Source: Rhabdophis nuchalis (lineage: Eukaryota; Chordata; Lepidosauria; Squamata; Natricidae). Taken from it: a DNA stretch of 64,000 nucleotides. The DNA is taken from assembly GCA_039707465.1 (NCBI GenBank), contig CM077649.1, positions 11,406,501 to 11,470,500 on the forward strand, in the 5' to 3' direction. Below are positions 30,980 through 42,150 of the stretch, piece after piece (position 1 is the stretch's first letter; each line of letters opens with the position of its first letter). Below the pieces are notes generated by a model. The model saw only the letters and a list, made by a program, of their open reading frames with translations. It did not search any database and had not been told where the DNA came from. The position numbers and the translations under genes were made by a program.

Positions 30980-31620
30980 ATGAAGCAATGACATTGTTTT
31001 TAATGGTAAATTTGCTTGGACCAAATATGGTCATTAATTAAATTATTATATCAGTGACAGGAATTCTGTGGCCCACCAGGTTGTTGAACTACAACTCATA
31101 ATATTCCTCACTATTGGCCGAGCTGGTTAGAGCTGTGAAAAGGACCACTGCTTATCCACCTCATAGTTTATTCTGACAGGAACATCTGTTTGTGTTCGTG
31201 CTTTAAGAAAAGGCTTTTATTGAGAAATTATTCTTCTTTGTTCAGAAAACTACATGTAGGTCAAGCACTATTTATAAATTTTACTGCATTATTTCTATCA
31301 CTGCTTTTATCTGGGAAAATTGTTAAGGTAACAATAGAATAATTGCACAAAATGTTTTATGTTATTGGGAGTCTTCTAACTGAAAATATCCTGTATTTTC
31401 AAAGTCCTTGATAAAAAATATTGAAATTGGCAAATATTTGTTGGTTGAGAGAATCATCAGCATAGTAGTTATTGATATTTTCGGAATTAAATGACTCAGG
31501 AAATCAAAATACTATTTCTCTATATCAAAATATAGACCGGCAAAACAGGCCAAAACTAGATGCTATTAATTGCAGTAAATCATACTGCAAACCAGAAAGG
31601 TAGAAAAAGACCATTTTCAA
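30980..31620. other. no recognised feature
   Basis: A phrase GGCCGAGCTGGTTAGAGC near 31115 resembles a tRNA A box, but no B box or cloverleaf follows. Confidence 0.45.
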
Positions 31621-31624
31621 CTAT

Positions 31625-32480
31625 ATATAGTCCTTGACTAATGACCATAGTTGGGACTAGAATTTCTGTCATAAGTCTAGTGGGACTCCATTTTACAATG
31701 ATTATGGCAGTCATTAAGCAAATTACAGGTTGTTAAGTCGCCAGTTTCCATAATGGGCACATTTCAATTTCAATTTCAATTTATTCGAATTTGTATACTG
31801 CCCTTTCTCCCTTGCGGGACTCAGGGCGGTGAACAGGCAATGATAAAAACAACAGTAAAAACAAATATAAATACCTATGCTAAAAATAAATTAAATTCTA
31901 AGCCTGCTCTAAAATGTACAATAAAACCCCAATAAAACCAGATTAAAAGCTACACCAGGCCGGCCGCACGAATAAGATGGGTCTTCAGGGCTCAGCGGAA
32001 CAGGTGCAGGTCCATAGTTGTGCGGAGGTCAGGGGGCAGGTCGTTCCAGAGGGCAGGAGCTGCCACAGAGAAGGCTCTCCCCCTGGGGGTCGCCAGCTGA
32101 CATTGACTGGCTAACAGCACTCTGAGGAGGCCCTCTCTGTGGGAACGGACTGGTCGAAGGGAAGTATTTGGTAGGAGGCGGTCTTGCAGGTACCGAGGTC
32201 CCTTGCCATGGAGCGCTTTAAAGGTTGTTACTTGCACCTTGAAGCGCACCTGGAAGACATTTTGGCAGACATTTTGCTTTTTTCCAGTAAGAAAAAGTTA
32301 TAGATAACCATCACATGACTGCAAGATACTTCAGTTCCAGTTGTAAATTGGAACTGGTTACTGACCATGGAGTAGTGCAACATCATAACAGAGAGTAGAG
32401 GTCATAAGTCACTTTTTCTGAGGCTGTCATAACTTTAAATCTTCGTTAAATAAATGGTCATAAGTCTAGGATTATCTGTA
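31625..32480. mobile_element. TA-flanked MITE (TAGTCCTTGACT family), split by an L2
   Basis: Left part 31625-31762 begins TATAGTCCTTGACTAATGACC. The right part ends GTCATAAGTCTAGGATTATCTGTA at about 32480, in segments shared with copies at 39769, 51181 and 61311. An L2 tail occupies the middle. Confidence 0.7.
31763..32260 (-). mobile_element. L2-like LINE 3' end nested in the MITE
   Basis: Minus strand; starts with a TTTCAA repeat tail, then TGTATACTGCCCTTTCTCCC and GGACTCAGGGCGGTGAACAG. The 85-codon open end carries FKALHGKGPRYLQDRLLP and APALWNDLPPDL. A shared ACATTT at both junctions may be a short target duplication. Confidence 0.82.
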
Positions 32481-32598
32481 TTATTACTGTAATGCAGTAT
32501 GTGAGGACACTTTCTATCGTGGACCAATAGAAAGTGGTCATCAGCCATTGTTCCATGTGATTTTTTCGCAGGACTCTAAGGAAGTGAAGTCTGTTGGG
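32481..32598 (-). pseudogene. Rex1-like LINE fragment, left of MITE
   Basis: The complement encodes a degraded segment resembling RVLRKNHMEQW followed by FYWSTIESVLTYCI, typical of Rex1/Babar-type RT C-termini. It joins to 33058-33330 if the MITE and one target copy are removed. Confidence 0.6.
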
Positions 32599-32798
32599 CA
32601 GTGGTGGGTTTCTGCAGGCTCGCACCTACTTGCAAGAGCCGGATGGTGAAATTTAGAGAGCCGGTGAGAGGGAGTTCCACCGGCGGACCCAGAAATAAGT
32701 CTGGCCTGCCGCTGTCGATAACCCAATGGGAAGGAAAGGAAAGGAAGGCAGAAAGTAAGAAAGGAAAGTAAGTAAGTATGTAAGTAAGTAAATAAGGA

Positions 32799-32878
<80 letters not shown>

Positions 32879-33057
32879 AAATTTATTATCACAATTGAGG
32901 CCAAAATTTTGGTTGCTAAGCAAGAGCGTTGTTAAATGAATTTCACCACATTTTACAAGTTGGCCACTCCCACCCTGTCACATGACTGCCAAGCCAAGCC
33001 CACAAAATAGGCCACACCTAGAGAGTGGGTTCTAAACATTTTTGAAACCTACCACTG
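32599..33057. mobile_element. hAT-like MITE with internal GAAA microsatellite
   Basis: CAGTGGTGGGTTT to AACCTACCACTG with a perfect 8-bp target duplication CTGTTGGG. Contains a GAAG/GTAA/GAAA tract at about 32733-32880, the likely source of the SFFL-repeat reading frames on the minus strand. Confidence 0.9.
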
Positions 33058-33330
33058 CTGTTGGGCCTTGCCAATCACTAGGGACGTGTTGTTTTTCCAG
33101 GTGAGATCTTGACTAATGAGCACTCCCAAGAATTTAAAAGAGGAAACTTTCTCCACACAACCCCCCTCGATATACAGTAGGGCAGGTTCCTCTCTGTGCT
33201 TCTGGAAATCTAGCACCATCTCCTTTGTCTTGCTAGTATTTAGATGTAAGTTGTTTTTTAAGCACCATGCGGATACCTTCTAGACTTCTTCCCTTTATGC
33301 CGATTCATTCCCTCCTATGCTGTAGAGCAT
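33058..33330 (-). pseudogene. Rex1-like LINE fragment, right of MITE
   Basis: Complement has MVLDFQKHREEPALLYIEGG, VEKVSSFKFLGVLIS and DLTWKNNTSLVIGKAQQ-like segments, characteristic of the RT region after the catalytic box. Frame broken; clade call by motif memory. Confidence 0.65.
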
Positions 33331-34155
33331 TTTGGGAACAATTACATACTTTGAGAGTAAAAGTCATGGTACATTCAGCTTCCCAAACACAGATTTTTAA
33401 GCAAGACTGCCATTAATTCAAAAATATGTTAATATTTTTTCTATGCTGTTTTCAAAAATCTGATTTATTTATAATCTAAAACAGAGAGCTATTTCTTACA
33501 TTGCTGATGCGTTTGAAAATGTTTGAGAAAATATTCAAGGGCAATAACTAAAAAAGAAGATAAGAACAAACCAGCTAGCTCATCTGTCTGCTTTGCAAGT
33601 CCTTTAAAGTTGATCTATTTCCAGAACTGGTATAAGTCAATAATGCCAACTAATAGGGACAGGTACATCTTCTGATCTTTGGCATTTACCATGTTAATGA
33701 AAATGACATGCAAATTGCACTAATCTGGTTCATGAGATATTTCTAACCCTAGCCTTTGGCATGGAGCAAGAGGATCACATCTGCATTAAAGGATTATGAT
33801 ACAGGATTATATTACATAAAATAAACAAGAGTAGTTGAGTGTATGATAATACTTAAAAATACTTTAAAAACTACTGGAAAGCTTTTGTGCTACAGGAGAC
33901 AGAAGTAATACCTTAACAGCTGCACACTGTGTTTGCTTAATTATCTTTTTCAGCCCTCCTACTTTTTACTAGCATTATATTCCAGAGAATAATCTGATGT
34001 TATTTGTTCTTTAGTGTTTTCACACCAGCTTCACACTATGCCAGGTTAGAAATGGAAAAGTAGCCTTTTGAAGGATAAAGAGGGGAGGGTATCCATGAAT
34101 TCTAACACCATTTGGAGCTGTTTGTGTTGAATGAGAAGGCCTTAAGTGCACATCT
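33331..34155. other. no recognised feature
   Basis: AT-rich non-coding sequence. Confidence 0.5.
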
Positions 34156-34158
34156 AAA

Positions 34159-34216
34159 CATACATACATACATACATACATACATACATACATACATACA
34201 TACATACATACATACA
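34159..34216. repeat. CATA tetranucleotide microsatellite
   Basis: About 14 tandem CATA/TACA units; the YVCM- and THIH-repeat frames across it are artefacts. Confidence 0.95.
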
Positions 34217-34219
34217 TGC

Positions 34220-35040
34220 GTACATAATCAGACCTTTCCTATTGAGAAGAGATTGATATATGAGAGGAGACAGAGATACGGCTTAACAATTGTTTAGCTG
34301 TCTTTTGCAGCCACATGTGTAGCTATCTCACACTCCCTGATTACATAATTTATATTTATAATTATATTAATTGTTCCCCATATTTTTTCCTGTCAGATTT
34401 CCCCCAGGACAAGTGAGGCGCTCTTCTTAGTCTTAATGTTGGGAAGTGAAATCATTTTGAATAATTCCGTAGGAACCCAGTATAATTACAAATGGTTATT
34501 TTATCACATCCCAAAATTTTAATACATATCTGACACATAATCCAGGACATATTAATAGCCCTTTTATATTTTAATTCCTTTTTTCTATTAATCAAAGTTT
34601 GGTATTAATCTCTGTTAAATAATCAGAACTATAAACCTTTTGGACATGTGCCTCTTTTTCTTGACTATAAGGTGTGGACATAGATCTCGGTGAAATTAAT
34701 AGGCTGTGTGTGTCCTTCCTAAGACAAGTATTGAGAATTTTGAAGTAACACATCCTGTCTCAGTTTGCTTATTTTGTAGATTTAATTCCGCTTCAGAAAC
34801 ATAATTTTAACATTATATAGACTGGAATTAGAATTAGGCTTCTTTTCAGCATGGTGAATAATGTTTATTGGTATATCTGGATCACTATCAGTGCAGCGTT
34901 CAGTCTATAATCTCTATCTGCGTTAAACAGAAGATCTCATAGTTGAATCACTATGGACAAATTGTTGCACTTTCTGGGGTTCTTCAACTTATGTGTGTTC
35001 CATCTTGCTTGGTGAAGCATTCTGCAGAACTAGCCTGTGC
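34220..35040. other. no recognised feature
   Basis: AT-rich sequence, no supported element. Confidence 0.5.
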
Positions 35041-35049
35041 CCCCAACAG

Positions 35050-35245
35050 CCTGCTCCATTATGGTGGCTGACTGGATAGGGAAGATCCCCACCCCCAAAC
35101 CACCCATTTTATTGGTTTTTAGCTTTTCTATTTAATTCCTCTAAATTTAATTGTCCTGTGGGACTTTTAAAAAAAATTTCTTATCATATTGTAAGACACC
35201 CAGAGTAGCCGTATCAGTGAGATGGACAGCATACAAATTTAACAA
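35050..35245 (+). mobile_element. old L2-like 3' end
   Basis: ATTGTAAGACACCCAGAGTA and GAGATGGACAGCATACAAAT are diverged forms of the L2 3' terminus. Confidence 0.55.
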
Positions 35246-35249
35246 AAAA

Positions 35250-35740
35250 CTTAGAAGCTTATTTCTGTGTTAGCATGCCAGTTATACAGTGGATATTGAT
35301 ATATTTTTTTCCTTGTGAGCCAACATGGGTTTGGTTTTTACTAATTATGGGTGCTGCCTAAGGATTCCTGAAGAACTTTTCTTGCAGATGGGCAAGATCT
35401 TACTTTTCTTGAAGATTGAAAATGTGGGCTTTCTTCATCACAAGTACTGTGTGTTTTTATGATTGAGCAGAAACTGAAAAAGAGCAGTGGGATACATCTG
35501 TCTTTTTTTGCTTCTTATCCTCCAGATCAGGTTGCCTAAAGAAATTTGGGAAAAAGAGCGAGAGCAAGCAGTTCAACTCTTCCCTCTAAGTCTGCGGATA
35601 GTCAGTTTGTGAAAATGATAAAAGTCATTAGTTAGCTGCTCATATCACTATCGGAAAGCCATCATCTGGCTCACCCCAACCACCGTGCAAGGTCATCCAT
35701 ATTCATATACAGAGGGAAAGCTGCAATATTCTGAACCAAC
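35250..35740. other. no recognised feature
   Basis: Unassigned. Confidence 0.45.
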
Positions 35741-35741
35741 A

Positions 35742-36018
35742 AAGTAGTGGTGGGATTCAAAAAATTTGCTGCCGGTTCTGTGGGCATGGCTTGGTGGGCA
35801 TGGCAGGGGAAGGATACTGTAAATCTCCATTCCCTCCCCACCCCAGGGGAAGGATACTGCAAAATCCCCATTTCCTCCTGATCACCTGGGACTCAGGAGG
35901 CAGAGAATAGATAGGGGTGGGACCAGTCAGAGGTGGTATTTACCAGTTCTCCGAACTCCTGAAAATGTCCGCTACTGGTTCTCCAGAACTGTTCAGAATC
36001 TGCTGAATAGCACCTCTG
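35742..36018. mobile_element. GGTGGGATTC-type MITE pair
   Basis: Starts TAGTGGTGGGATTCAAA with GCCGGTTCTGTGGGC and a duplicated GGGGAAGGATACTG segment. From 35927 a foldback-like unit CAGAGGTGGTATTTACC ... GAATAGCACCTCTG follows. Same family as 2224, 32599 and 53340. Confidence 0.65.
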
Positions 36019-36181
36019 CTACAAAGGCAGAAAGTTCAGTGTTTTTTTGAATCACTTTTGTATCTCTCTGATTGATTTGATACTACACATTAAATAACTA
36101 ATTTAAAGCTTTTCACAATAGGTGGATGCCATACACATAAATACAGTAATTGAGGTAGCTATATGAGCTGTATCCATATAT

Positions 36182-37097
36182 GCTGTATTTTTCAGACTAT
36201 AAGATACACCAAGGTTTTGAAGAGGCAAATTAAAAAAAAAGTAGGTAGATAGATAGAGGGATAGAGAGGGAGAGAAAAAGAGAGAAATACAGTAGGTAGA
36301 TAGGGAGAGAGAGAGAGTAGTTAAGTAGGTAGATAAAGGGAGAGAGAGAGAAATACAGTAGGTAGAGGGAGAGAGTATAGGTAGAGAGAGAGAGAGAAAT
36401 ACAGTAGATAGATAGGGAGAGAGAGAGTAGATAGGTAGAGGGAGGGAGGGAGAGAAAGAGAAATACAGTAGGTAGGTAGGGACAGAGAGTAGGTAGGTAG
36501 GTAGATGTTTCCATGTGTATTTATCCATGTGCTGGAGAAGGAAATTGTTGACAATCTGCAGCACCTAAGTCTTTGTTTCTGCTGGCACAGCACTTGACCA
36601 ATGTAGTTCTCATCAATCAGTTAAAGAGCTTTCTGAAAAGGGGGGAGGGGTTGCACTCTGCAAACCTCCCAAAAATGGCCCATTTTTCACAAAAACGGAC
36701 CTGTTTCCTCCCCCCCCCCCCACAAAGACATGAATAGCCTTTAGGGGGCTTGGAAGGTGCTCCTGGGAGGGGTGTGTGTGAATGGGGTATGTTTCTGTTT
36801 TTCACAAAAATGGGCCCGTTTTTTTGTAAAGAAAATTGCATGCGTAGCCTTTAGGAAGCTTATAGAGTGCTGCTGGGGTTGGAGGAGCAAAAACCGGCCC
36901 GTTTGTTGCTCTTTTCTGCCCTCCCCAGTCCCCAGGAGCTCTCTGAAAGCCTGCATAAGGGTATGCAGGGCCATTTTGGGGAAGGGGCGGGGCTTCAGGA
37001 GGCAAAAAAAGGCTGTATTCAGTGTATAAGACGCACCCATATTTTCAGCCTCTTTTTTGAGGAAAAAATCTGCGTCTTATACTCCGAAAAATACGGT
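36182..37097 (+). mobile_element. TIR/microsatellite MITE, copy B, complete
   Basis: Left end TGCTGTATTTTTCAGACTAT and right end CTCCGAAAAATACGGTA are inverted repeats. Internal order: AAGGTTTTGAAGAGGCAAAT, a GTAG/GAGA/ATAG tract at 36238-36507, GATGTTTCCATGTGTATTT, several AAAATGGGCCC-like blocks, and a C12 run at 36710-36721. No transposase. Confidence 0.88.
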
Positions 37098-37099
37098 AT

Positions 37100-38710
37100 G
37101 TATTTTATTCAACAGACTTGTATTGTTTAAGCTACTAGTAGCTTATTAAACAATAAACAGTTTAAAAATTATTTCTCCTGTTTTTATTCCAAAGCCTTGA
37201 TTTTGTTATGTTGTACACATTTCTTTTATGAATCTATTTTAAAGTAATAATTGTTCCTGTTTATACTGTGATTATAAATGCAAATGTTTCTAATTAAAAG
37301 CATAATATAAATAAATTTAAAGGTAGGTTTTTTAAAAGCAAAAGTTAATTCTATTATGAGTAAATTATAAAAATGTCCATATCTACACTACTCCATTTAT
37401 TATCTTATCCTTTGCTGTCCACACACCCCACCCTCCGTTGTGCAACACAAGATCTTGTGAAGCTTTGCATTGCAGTTTTCCCTAAGGCAATTATTGGATT
37501 AAGTCAGTGACTCAATATATCAGTGCTGACCGTAACATTTATTATAAGGTCTTTATGGTTTTCTTTACTTTTATTGTGGTTCTTTAAATTTTAGTTAAAT
37601 ATTTGGATTGTTTAACAATCATGCTATTGAGAAAAGAAATGGTGCTAGGAGAATAGACCGTTTCTGAGAAGGCAGTTTTAGTAGCTGCAGTGTTTTCAGA
37701 TTTGCTACTCTGTGTTTTTGTCACCATAATCCTCCTTTCATGTCAAGGAAGATTTGTTCTTCAAGCAAGGACTACTAAATTCCTGGGTTCCCTGTTGCTT
37801 TTTCTTGCCATTATCTGGAAAGGAAACGAAAAATATATTTAAAATATGCTGACAAACCGATCAGGAATGTTTTTGTTAACAGGTGTTTGTTCAATGCTGA
37901 TCGTCCTGGCTCTTTCCTATTACTTGTATTGGTAAGTACTGTAGCATCTTGCTCAGTAATTGCTTAAAAAGATTGGGGTCACATGGGTTTTAAACTCTGT
38001 GCTTATAACTGATATGATTTAGTATAGTAGCTAATAATTTAATATGGATTTTCTTTTTTTCATGTTGGCGCTGGTTAGAGGAATCTTTTGGACGAAATAG
38101 AAGGAAACGCCTTATATCTTTAATTCTGCTTCAGCTGGGCATAAGTATTTTTACTTGTGAATGTAGTTCAGGAATATCCGTCCAAGAAACTGGAAAGTGC
38201 TTTAGAAATGCACAGAATTTCGATTAGTTTGTCAAGCTTTTCTTTTTGTCAAAGATTCTTCAGAGTACTCTTTGAAATGCTAGAGTTTATGTAATACAGA
38301 GGGGGTAGGAACCGGCAGGAAATCCCAATGGAATGATTCATTCTTTGGATGTGTGATGATGGGTTGTGATCACCATAAGTAGGCTGTCCTATGAACTATA
38401 GGGAGCACCTCTGAATTCCAACATCCACAAACTGTTTTGTTTAATTCCCCCCCCCCCCCATTCTGTTATTAATTATCTATGTAATCATGATAATTTTGGT
38501 TAACTACAGACAAACAATAAGGGGTGTAACAGCTGACTGTATAATCAAGGAATTATTTTTGAAGTAATGTTAGGCAACATTACTAGTCATAGAACTGCTA
38601 TAAAAGTTGTTGGGAAGGTGGAAACCAGTGCTCTTCAGACCAGAGAAAGTAGTCAAACAAACACTGAGCATCCTCTTTGGGAGCTAGGAAAAGGATAAAT
38701 AAGAGTCCTT
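37100..38710. other. no repeat recognised; one candidate micro-exon
   Basis: AT-rich. Contains a C13 run at 38447-38459 and the candidate exon at 37883-37931. Confidence 0.45.
37883..37931 (+). other. weak candidate exon encoding a transmembrane-like segment
   Basis: Preceded by TTTTTGTTAACAG and followed by GTAAGTACT, a near-ideal donor. In one frame the 49 nt encode VCSMLIVLALSYYLYW, a hydrophobic membrane-like stretch (entry phase 1, exit phase 2). No neighbouring exon was identified and I do not recognise the protein. Confidence 0.2.
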
Positions 38711-39409
38711 CATGCTCAATAGTAGCAACTGTGAGAGGGATCTTGGAATCCTAGTGGACAACCATTTAAATATGAGCCAGCAGTGTGCAGCAGCTGCCAA
38801 AAAAGCCAACACAGTTCTAGGTTGCATCAACAGAGGGATAGAATCTAGATCACGTGAAGTGTTAATGCCACTGTATAGTGCCTTGGTAAGGCCACACTTG
38901 GAATACTGCATTCAGTTTTGGTCGCCACGATGTAGAAAAGACGTGGAGACTCTGGAAAGAGTGCAGAGAAGAGCAACCAAGATGATTAGAGGACTGGAGA
39001 CTAAGACATATGAAGAACGGCTGCAGGAGCTGGGTATGTCTAGTTTGATGAAGAGAAGGACCAGGGGAGACATGATAGCAGTGTTCCGATATCTCAGAGG
39101 GTGCCACAAAGAAGAGGGAGTCAAACTTTTCTCCAAGGCACCTGAGGGTAGGACAAGAAGCAATGGGTGGAAACTAACCAAGGAGAGAAGCAACTTAGAA
39201 TTAAGGAGAAATTTCCTAACAGTAAGAACAATTAACCTCTGGAACAGCTTGCCTCCAGCAGTTGTGAATGCCCCAACCCTGGAAGTCTTTAAAAAGATGT
39301 TAGACAGCCATTTGTCTGAAATGGTATAAGGTTCCTGCCCATGCAGGGGGTTGGACTAGAAGACCCACAAGGTCCCTTCCAACTCTGCTATTGTATTGTA
39401 TTGTATTTT
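38711..39409 (+). mobile_element. CR1 LINE 3' end, recent copy
   Basis: 5'-truncated insertion ending AGGTCCCTTCCAACTCTGC followed by ATTGT repeats, the CR1 terminus. Nearly identical over its full length to 55014-55702, with only scattered substitutions by eye. Confidence 0.92.
38712..39329 (+). pseudogene. CR1 reverse transcriptase C-terminal fragment (205 aa, open)
   Basis: Open from [20 protein letters not shown] through [71 protein letters not shown] and [20 protein letters not shown] to SEMV. This is the RT thumb and C-terminal region. The endonuclease and catalytic palm were lost by 5' truncation. The ATG is probably accidental, since the CR1 frame continues upstream in longer copies. 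Confidence 0.88.
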
Positions 39410-39768
39410 AAAAAGGTGGGAGAAAACAACTAATGATTTGCTGGAGCTGACATATATATAAAACTTGATTTTTCTACTTTGCATTATGTTAATCTTCAGT
39501 TTATAACTGACTTTCCCCCCCCCCCCCCATCTAAACTGAAATAATACATCTAGCAGCATGGGAGTCCTTAAAGTTTAGCTGAATGTGGGGATAGGTTCTG
39601 GAAGAACAGAAATTTAGAGTCATCCTTAACCTGAATGTCAAGTGTGCAGTGATAGACTTGGTAGCGGCCACTTAGAATATGGAATGTAACCTCTGCTTAG
39701 TACAGGAATCCACATTAAAGCATCCCAGAACCTGGTTGCCCAGGCTCCAAATGTTGGTAGAAAAAGTT
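39410..39768. other. no recognised feature; poly-C run
   Basis: A C14 homopolymer lies at 39515-39528; nothing else recognised. Confidence 0.5.
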
Positions 39769-40115
39769 AATAGTCCTCGACTTATGACCAAAATTGAGCC
39801 CAAAATTTCTGTTGCAGTTTTGCCCCCATTTTATGACCTTTGTTGCCATGTTTGTTAAGAAAAATCACTGCAACTGTTAAGTTAGTAACACACTTGCAAA
39901 GTGAATTTGTCTTCCCCATGGACTTTGGTTATCAGAAGGTCACAAAAGGGCATTGCATGATCCTGGGATACTGCAACCTTCATAAATATGACACAGCATC
40001 TGACTTTTGACCACATGACCAAGGGGATGCTGCAATGGTCATGAGTGTGAAAAATGGTCACTTTTTGCAGTTTTGTAACTTCAAATGAACTGTTGTAAAT
40101 CAAGGACTACCTGTA
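39769..40115. mobile_element. TA-flanked MITE (TAGTCCTCGACTTA family), near complete
   Basis: Begins AATAGTCCTCGACTTATGACC and ends AAATCAAGGACTACCTGTA, inverted relative to each other. Internal phrases AATTGAGCCCAAAATTTCTG, GTTAAGTTAGTAACAC and CTTCCCCATGGACTTTG recur at 51181 and 61311. Confidence 0.8.
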
Positions 40116-40573
40116 TATGTTTGGTTATGTGGGATGAATATTTTTAAAAGAAGCACAAATGGCATCTTTCTGCTTTGTTTTATGGAAATGAACATTAGGT
40201 ATTTTAGGAGAAATATAAAAGTAGCAAATAGAATGAAAATGTGGTATTCCAGAAGCGTGTGGTAAAATAAGAGGATCAGTAATAAATAGTTGCCAAAGTC
40301 ATACGAAAATGAATGACTAGTACAAAACCTGTGTTGATGTGATGGGTTAGATAGAAAAAGGCAATGAGAATTCAATTGCAAAATCTACATCTATGAAGAA
40401 AGAATGCCTCAATCAAGAGTATGGTGAAGACTGAGAAAATCACACTTGGGTGGGGTTCATGTGATCTTCAGAAAGAGAAAATGAGAACTTAAAAAAACTG
40501 CAATGAATGAAGCAATGAATAAACATCATAGAGATAAGGATGTTTACAATGATAGATGCAGTGCAATATAGTG
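40116..40573. other. no recognised feature
   Basis: Unassigned AT-rich sequence. Confidence 0.45.
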
Positions 40574-40707
40574 CAGGGGTCTCCAACCTTTGCAACTTTA
40601 AGTCTGAAGGACTTCAGCTCCCAGAATTCTTTGGGAGCTTTGCTGGCTGGAGAATTCTGGGAGCTGAAGTCCTTCAGACTTAAAGTTGCAAAGGTTGGAG
40701 ACCCCTG
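40574..40707. mobile_element. foldback hAT-like MITE, subfamily CAGGGGTCTCC
   Basis: 134 bp; perfect 8-bp target duplication ATATAGTG. The arms match the copy at 4621 but the centre differs (TTTGGGAGCTTTGCTGGC). Confidence 0.9.
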
Positions 40708-40715
40708 ATATAGTG

Positions 40716-41517
40716 AATACTCTTGAAGTAACCTAGATTTAACAGTATTTCCTTTTCTTATTTCATCCCTTTAACCACTTCAATTTACTATTTCTTTCTT
40801 CCATTCTGTGTTTTACATATTACCCTGACAGAAAAGAACATGAAGAGGTATGTATCCATATATGGATATCAAACATTTTTTAAAAAAATGAACAGAGAAC
40901 TGCATCTCTTAAAACCTCTTTTTTAAACAAAGCTATTTCATTTTGAAGAATAAATCAAATGGAAATATTTTTATTCTAAAAATATTCCAGTTCACATATA
41001 TAATTTTTGCGCAGCATTACATACTATCAAAACATGATAGGTTTCTTCAATTAAAGTTAGATCATATAAAATTCTTTACTGCTGTGTTCAGATATAAGAG
41101 GAATATAGAAATCTGTTGCCAAGTTCTTTATTATGCAAATGATAGCCTAAAATAGATGTGCAAAATAAGGTACTAAATGTAGCTTTTTCTATAGCCATAA
41201 ACATTTCTTACCATTTCAATTTTTTAAAAATGAAAAAAATTAAATTAAAAACGCACAAGTTTATTTTAAAAGTATGATAAACAACTGTATCCTGTCCTAG
41301 GACATTTAATGTAATGTGAGTTCTGAAATCTAATTGTAAGAGAAAGAAACATGGTACATTACTTGGTTCTATTCATATGTACCCTTATATTGAAAATTCA
41401 TGTATCTATAAAGTAGCTTAATATTTGGCATAGAGGATTATCTGTAGCAGGTATTCAAATCTCAGACAAATTTCCCCCCCCCCCCTTTTCTGAAGGAAAA
41501 TAGCTCAGCTTTTAAAA
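40716..41517. other. no recognised feature; poly-C run
   Basis: AT-rich; C12 run at 41474-41485. Confidence 0.45.
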
Positions 41518-41518
41518 A

Positions 41519-42150
41519 TACAGGTAGTCTTCACTTAACAGCCACAGTTGGGACCAGGACCTCAGTCACTCAGTGACATGTTTAAGTAAAATGTAATCAT
41601 GCTGGATTTAAGACATTAGTTCTGTTAGATTCTCACAGGGTTGAGAATAGAGGGAGTCCAGCCAGGTTTGCTCAATAACAACAGCCTTTTATTTTAGGCA
41701 GATTAAAATGAACAGCAAGAACAAGTACAGAAAATAGGCGGTAGACAGGGGCTCCCGCGCTTTGACAGCTCTTTATATTTGGAGCTGTCAAAGGGGAAGC
41801 CAATCAGGCTGCGGCAAGAGCCGGCTTCCCGCCAGGCGCGCCTCAGCCAATCAGGCGCGTCTGTCGGACAGCCTACTTGCTACAGCCTGTCTCCATGGCT
41901 TCTCGGAGGCAGCCTGGAAGACCTGCAGCCGGTCGTAACTCGAGACCGGTCGCAGGTCGAGGATATAACAAGTTCCACTGCAGCCATTAAGCGAATCACC
42001 TGTGGTTGTTAAAGGGAAACATCATGTGGTTGCAACTTGCAATTTTTTTTATTGCTAGCTTTTCCATTGACTTGCTGGGCAGAAACTGGCTGAAGAACCA
42101 AATGGCAGTCACAAGTCACTGTGACCATCGTAAGTTCAAGGACCAGCCAT
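41519..42150. mobile_element. TA-flanked MITE (ACAGGTAGTCTTCACTTA family) split by a solo LTR
   Basis: Left part 41519-41622, right part 41971-42150. It ends with ACCATCGTAAGTTCAAGGACC, related to the 39769 copy. The LTR sits in the middle with its 5-bp duplication. Confidence 0.65.
41623..41970 (-). mobile_element. solo LTR, minus orientation
   Basis: 348 bp, TG...CA type: in element sense starts TGTTATATCCTCGACC and ends GAGAATCTAACA. Perfect 5-bp target duplication AGTTC at 41618-41622 and 41971-41975. In element sense it contains CCTGATTGGC boxes, a TATA-like ATATAAAG (complement at about 41771) and an AATAAA (complement at about 41687). A related LTR is at 20447. No internal genes are present, so it formed by recombination between LTRs. 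The 5-bp duplication allows ERV or Gypsy origin. Confidence 0.85.

Noticed and set aside
31105..31180. tRNA gene or tRNA-derived SINE
   Set aside because: Only an A-box-like GCTGGTTAGAGC; no B box, cloverleaf or SINE body follows.
32576..32923. FLSF-repeat membrane protein
   Set aside because: Translated GAAA microsatellite inside a MITE.
34020..34217. YVCM-repeat cysteine-rich peptide
   Set aside because: Translated CATA microsatellite.
40832..40847. 16-nt micro-exon between TTACCCTGACAG and GTATGT
   Set aside because: It does not continue the frame of the 37.9-kb candidate and has no other support.
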